A stretch of 8,894 nucleotides of DNA from Candidatus Krumholzibacteriia bacterium (lineage in GTDB: Bacteria; Krumholzibacteriota; Krumholzibacteriia; LZORAL124-64-63): the NCBI GenBank assembly GCA_030643455.1, contig DAOWLV010000105.1, forward strand, positions 1-8,894. The letters run 5' to 3'. The translations under genes were made by a program, and so were the position numbers. A model generated the notes under the pieces. That model saw nothing but the letters and a program-made list of their open reading frames with translations, was not told the DNA's origin and made no database searches. Below are positions 5,898-8,894 of this stretch, piece by piece. Positions within the stretch are counted from its first letter, which is position 1, and each line of letters begins with the position of its first letter.

Positions 5898-8636
5898 CTA
5901 TTGCGGCTGCACTACGTGGTCGAAGTTCTCCTGCCAGGAACGAATGCGCAGCTGCTGGATGATCGCCGCGATCCGCTCGACGTTGATGCTGGCGTCACTC
6001 GACTGGACCACCACGTTTCCTTCGGTAAGGTCGACCACCGGATACGAAGCGATGCCCTGGCCGATATTGACCGAACGGTCTTCCTCGTTCTCCATGAAAT
6101 CCACGTCGGGGATGCCACCGTCGTCGTACCGCATCTGGTACAGCCACGAGACACCACCCGCCACGCAGGGGTCGTCCGACGGCGCGAAGGAGGTGAAGAT
6201 CACCGTTTCGGCAATGATCACGGCCTGCTTGGTGACTCTTTCGGCATCGTCGTTCCACAGATCGACGTACCAGCCGCTGTTGCCTGAAATGTCGCCGATG
6301 CTGTCGGTCTGGTCGGCCAGATCGCCCATGGTGGACGTGGAGCCGTCATGGTGATCGAATATGCAGATGAACGAGTTCTGCCCGTCGCTCGTCATGTCGG
6401 GAACTTCGATGTATGTACCCGTTCCGAAGTAGACATAAACGGCACCGTTCTCTCCGAAGGCCACCACCGGATCCGCCTGGATCTCCTGGGAACCCTCGAA
6501 CATCGTGGACTTGTCCCAGTTTGCGGGGTTGGAGCTACCATCCATGTCGAACCTGTACAGGTTGCCAAGCATGTCGGCCACATAGACCAGGTCGGTCTGG
6601 CCATCCAGGTTGAGGTCCACCACCGCGGGCCGACTGGCCTTGTTGCGCAAGGCGGAAAGGTCGCTGCTCAACGGGACTTCACCCAGCAGGTTACCCGTGG
6701 AGAGATCAAAGGCGTACAGGAATGCCTCCATGTTGGTGACGTCCAGGCCGCTGCCCACCAGGGCCATCGGCGTACCGGCGACGGAAACCACTTCCACCTC
6801 GGAATGATTTTTCATCCCGTTGGGCAGATCAGCCTGCCACAGAACGGAAGGGGAATCCGGGAGTGTGATGTCCAGGGCAAAGATGCTCGAACTGCCAGCG
6901 CCGCCACCGGCAACCATCACCGTTTTCCAGACGCCGCCGATCATCACATCCTTCACGGTCACGGTCTGGTCGCAGGAATACCTGTGACAGTAGAATGAAT
7001 CGGCCATGGCCGAGAACTTCGGCAACGCGAATTCCGGTATGAAGGCCCAGCGTTCGTCACCTGTATCGGCGTCGAAACCGTGGACCATGCCGTCGTTGGC
7101 GCCCACGTAGACCAGCCTGCGGCGGTTTTCATGAGCCAGGCGGAAGTCCTCGTAGCTTTCAACGAGGGAAAACTGGGCCGGTGCCCCGACCACTACCGGC
7201 GTGGAGTGGATGATGTCACCCAGGATCCAATCCCTGTGTTCGCGATAGCCGTCGACGTTGTTCCCCCGCCCCCAGTGGATCAAGGCTGCCGCCTCGGTGT
7301 CATCCGCCGCGCCCATTGCATCCCTCAGGGTTGCGGCGTTCCCGGTCGTGAAGGTCAACTCGTTCCCGTCCAGGGCCGTGATAAGTTTCCTGGTGGACGG
7401 ATTACGGAGACGCAGGACATCCCCGGCCTCCCACACCGACGGATCGCCGTCATGATAGGGCAGTGCGTAACTTTCGAGGAAACCGTCCCAGTCAATGGGC
7501 ATGAACTTGCCTCGATACAGACGATCGTCGGTGCCACGTTCGGTGGAAACCACGGCCACCGCGCTACCGGCGGAGATGCGGCGCAGAATGTCCTGCAGCG
7601 CGTATTCGATGCTGGTGAACAGTTCCACAGCGTTTTCGGCCAGGAAAAACAGGCCCTGACCATTTTCGGCCGTGTCACGCAGGACCTGGGCGTCCTGGTT
7701 GAAACCAACCACGTAGGTGTAGGCATACTGGTCGCCGTCGACGTATTTGTTGATGTCCTCGTTGGCCAGCCACCAGGCCACGTCATCCATGTAATCGCTG
7801 CAATTCGCACCATTGCCGTAGGGCACACCCATGGTATCGCAGTCGCTCGGGTCATTGCCGTCATTGTCGGCGTCGCGCAGGTAAGGGCTCACGTCGATGT
7901 CCTGGGTCGGCTGTCCATCGGTGACCACCAGAATGAAGTTGTACCCGCAGGAACTCTCGATGGGTGACTTGTTCTTGTCCCCAAAGTAGTCCAGGATGGT
8001 CTCCAGGGACTCGCCCAAAGGGGTCCAGGTATTGGCGGTGATACCGGCGATTTGCGCTCGCAGGGAGGTGTGGTTCACACCGCAATTTCCGATGATGTTG
8101 CCGCCATCGGAGTTGGGCTGAAACACCGTCAGGCCCATGTCCAGCTGTTCCGAACGATCGATGATCTGATCCAGCACGGCCTTCAGCACCTGGATCCGGG
8201 TGACCTGGGGATTGGTTGCGCGCTGGACGTCGTTGGCATGGTAGAAAAGCCAATTCAGGTAGTTTCCCTGGTACCTGCCGTCTTCCCCGTTTTCCGAGAG
8301 CACCAGAGGGACAAGGGGCAATGGTGGCCAGGCCCCGTTGAAACTACTGGGGGAATAATCACGGGTCTTTGCCGTATAGTAGTCCGAAAGGGTATTGAAC
8401 GTCCCATCCCATATAATACCGGGATCGTAGTCGTCATGGTAGATGGCCGCGTTCATCGATCCCGAGTTGTCGGCCAGGATCATGACGTTGGCGCCACCGC
8501 TGTTCTGTTGAACGAACAGGGGGACCTCGCATTCGGCCTCGACGACGGCCGCTGTGGCAGTCGGCACGACCAGGATCACGCCCAACAGCAGAGCTGCGGC
8601 CGCGGTCCAGAGTTTTTCGTTTCCGTGTATCAGCAT
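5898..8636 (-). CDS. pilY1: PilY1-family type IV pilus tip adhesin/biogenesis protein
   Basis: A 912-residue exported protein. PilY1 sits at the pilus tip, helps pilus extension and acts in adhesion and surface sensing. After a signal peptide (about 1-30) comes a von Willebrand A domain with a complete MIDAS: Asp56-Asn-Ser-Gly-Ser60, Thr205 and Asp240 in Val-Val-Thr-Asp-Gly. Within it, Asp255-Ala-Asp-Asn-Asp-Gly260 looks like an additional Ca2+ loop. The C-terminal half is the PilY1 beta-propeller (PF05567), recognisable by Tyr510-Val-Gly-Ala-Asn-Asp-Gly-Met-Val-His-Gly-Phe-Asp522 and Trp530-Ala-Phe-Ile-Pro534. It contains Asp674-Leu-Asn-Leu-Asp-Gly-Gln-Thr-Asp682, the EF-hand-like DxNxDGxxD loop which in Pseudomonas controls pilus extension and retraction through Ca2+. 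It is shorter than the roughly 1160-residue Pseudomonas PilY1. No RGD motif is present. ATG at 8636 follows AGGAGA by 7 nt. A probable minor pilin gene lies upstream. Confidence 0.93.
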   Translation of the reverse strand: MLIHGNEKLWTAAAALLLGVILVVPTATAAVVEAECEVPLFVQQNSGGANVMILADNSGSMNAAIYHDDYDPGIIWDGTFNTLSDYYTAKTRDYSPSSFNGAWPPLPLVPLVLSENGEDGRYQGNYLNWLFYHANDVQRATNPQVTRIQVLKAVLDQIIDRSEQLDMGLTVFQPNSDGGNIIGNCGVNHTSLRAQIAGITANTWTPLGESLETILDYFGDKNKSPIESSCGYNFILVVTDGQPTQDIDVSPYLRDADNDGNDPSDCDTMGVPYGNGANCSDYMDDVAWWLANEDINKYVDGDQYAYTYVVGFNQDAQVLRDTAENGQGLFFLAENAVELFTSIEYALQDILRRISAGSAVAVVSTERGTDDRLYRGKFMPIDWDGFLESYALPYHDGDPSVWEAGDVLRLRNPSTRKLITALDGNELTFTTGNAATLRDAMGAADDTEAAALIHWGRGNNVDGYREHRDWILGDIIHSTPVVVGAPAQFSLVESYEDFRLAHENRRRLVYVGANDGMVHGFDADTGDERWAFIPEFALPKFSAMADSFYCHRYSCDQTVTVKDVMIGGVWKTVMVAGGGAGSSSIFALDITLPDSPSVLWQADLPNGMKNHSEVEVVSVAGTPMALVGSGLDVTNMEAFLYAFDLSTGNLLGEVPLSSDLSALRNKASRPAVVDLNLDGQTDLVYVADMLGNLYRFDMDGSSNPANWDKSTMFEGSQEIQADPVVAFGENGAVYVYFGTGTYIEVPDMTSDGQNSFICIFDHHDGSTSTMGDLADQTDSIGDISGNSGWYVDLWNDDAERVTKQAVIIAETVIFTSFAPSDDPCVAGGVSWLYQMRYDDGGIPDVDFMENEEDRSVNIGQGIASYPVVDLTEGNVVVQSSDASINVERIAAIIQQLRIRSWQENFDHVVQPQ

Positions 8637-8683
8637 GATCGTTTCTCCTGCCTCACTGGCCTGCCGGAAAATCGGCCTGCCAT
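8630..8683 (-). CDS. Candidate 17-residue leader ORF overlapping the pilY1 start
   Basis: Reading leftward, ATG at 8683 opens a 17-codon frame (Met-Ala-Gly-Arg-Phe-Ser-Gly-Arg-Pro ... Ser-Cys) ending in TGA at 8632-8630, just inside the first codons of pilY1. AGGGGG at 8695-8690 stands 6 nt before this ATG, a better-than-random ribosome binding site. The ORF spans the pilY1 ribosome binding site (AGGAGA, 8649-8644), so its translation could expose or occlude that site. The peptide is basic and resembles nothing I know. It may be chance; coding statistics are meaningless at this length. Confidence 0.25.
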   Translation of the reverse strand: MAGRFSGRPVRQEKRSC

Positions 8684-8702
8684 GTTAAACCCCCTGATCG
8701 GC

Positions 8703-8894
8703 TCAATAGCCTTCCTTGAAAAGACGGCTGACCACCAGCTCCACGCCGCTATCACCCTTGAGAGAAGCGTTCCCGCGGGAATTGACCCGGTAGTCGTAAT
8801 CCAGATAGTCCATGCCCCAGCCCGGCTTGGGCCGTTTCTGGAGGAAAAAGGCGGAATAGTCGTAGGATTGGGATCCCTGCAGACCGGTGTTTCC
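8703..8894 (-). CDS. C-terminus of a probable PilX-like minor pilin / pilus assembly protein (5' end outside window)
   Basis: The leftward frame is open from the window edge to TGA at 8705-8703 and gives 63 residues. The end reads Tyr-Arg-Val-Asn-Ser-Arg-Gly-Asn-Ala-Ser-Leu, then Val-Glu-Leu-Val-Val-Ser-Arg-Leu-Phe. This 'YRVxSRG ... VELVVSR' ending is typical of the last beta-strands of PilX-type minor pilins, which carry a C-terminal beta-sheet domain, and a gene for such a protein normally stands directly before pilY1. It ends 66 bp before the PilY1 start codon on the same strand. The diagnostic N-terminal prepilin helix is outside the window, so the name is inferred mostly from position and the shape of the tail. 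Confidence 0.55.
   Translation of the reverse strand, partial: GNTGLQGSQSYDYSAFFLQKRPKPGWGMDYLDYDYRVNSRGNASLKGDSGVELVVSRLFKEGY

Noticed and set aside
5595..6287. Open frame of 230 codons on the plus strand over the small secreted gene and the 3' end of pilY1
   Set aside because: It covers a junction between two genes on the other strand, and its His/Asp/Val-rich composition is that of a reverse-frame shadow.
7080..7967. Open frame of 295 codons on the plus strand inside pilY1
   Set aside because: It is entirely antisense to well-conserved vWA and propeller coding sequence and has no ribosome binding site or recognisable motif.
1..8894. CRISPR arrays, tRNA genes, insertion sequences, attachment sites
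   Set aside because: I found no spaced identical direct repeats, cloverleaf-like sequence, transposase-like protein or terminal inverted repeats anywhere in the window.

Overview
The window is about 8.9 kb of GC-rich DNA. It looks like an ordinary chromosomal region of a Gram-negative bacterium: there is a type IV pilus PilY1-family protein with what is probably its minor-pilin neighbour, a lipoprotein with a classical lipobox, several Sec signal peptides and clear AGGAGG-type ribosome binding sites. Desulfobacterota-like lineages, or one of the metagenomic Gram-negative phyla that carry PilY1, GT-C/TPR fusions and LA_2272-type repeat proteins, would fit. The sequence alone does not settle the taxon. 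I see no tRNA, rRNA, CRISPR array, insertion sequence or phage module.

Layout. (1) 1-113 (+): the last 36 codons of an HNH nuclease. (2) 127-1304 (-): a two-gene, translationally coupled unit, a YdeI/OmdA-family protein followed by a LysE/RhtB-family exporter, converging on the HNH gene. (3) 1305-1403: a short divergent intergenic region with a possible extended -10 promoter for the rightward genes. (4) 1404-4718 (+): a phytase-like-domain lipoprotein and, 6 bp later, a membrane GT-C glycosyltransferase-like protein with a C-terminal TPR domain. (5) 4776-5306 (+): a small secreted protein made of about eight 15-residue repeats, with its own candidate promoter and a perfect hairpin terminator at 5325-5361. 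(6) 5376-8894 (-): a pilus block, transcribed leftward as probable PilX-like minor pilin (cut by the window end), PilY1 (912 aa), then a 152-aa secreted protein of unknown function.

The genes fall into separate functional islands. The pilus block is the most coherent: PilX-like protein and PilY1 are expected to act together at the pilus tip, and the small exported protein behind PilY1 is a candidate accessory factor. PilY1 has a complete vWA MIDAS, a beta-propeller Ca2+ loop and a second Asp-rich loop inside the vWA domain. The phytase-like lipoprotein and the GT-C/TPR protein are very probably co-transcribed, but the sequence gives no firm pathway link. No dramatic new system is evident. The best leads are the small protein paired with PilY1, a short leader ORF with a good Shine-Dalgarno just before pilY1, and the very regular 15-residue repeat protein.
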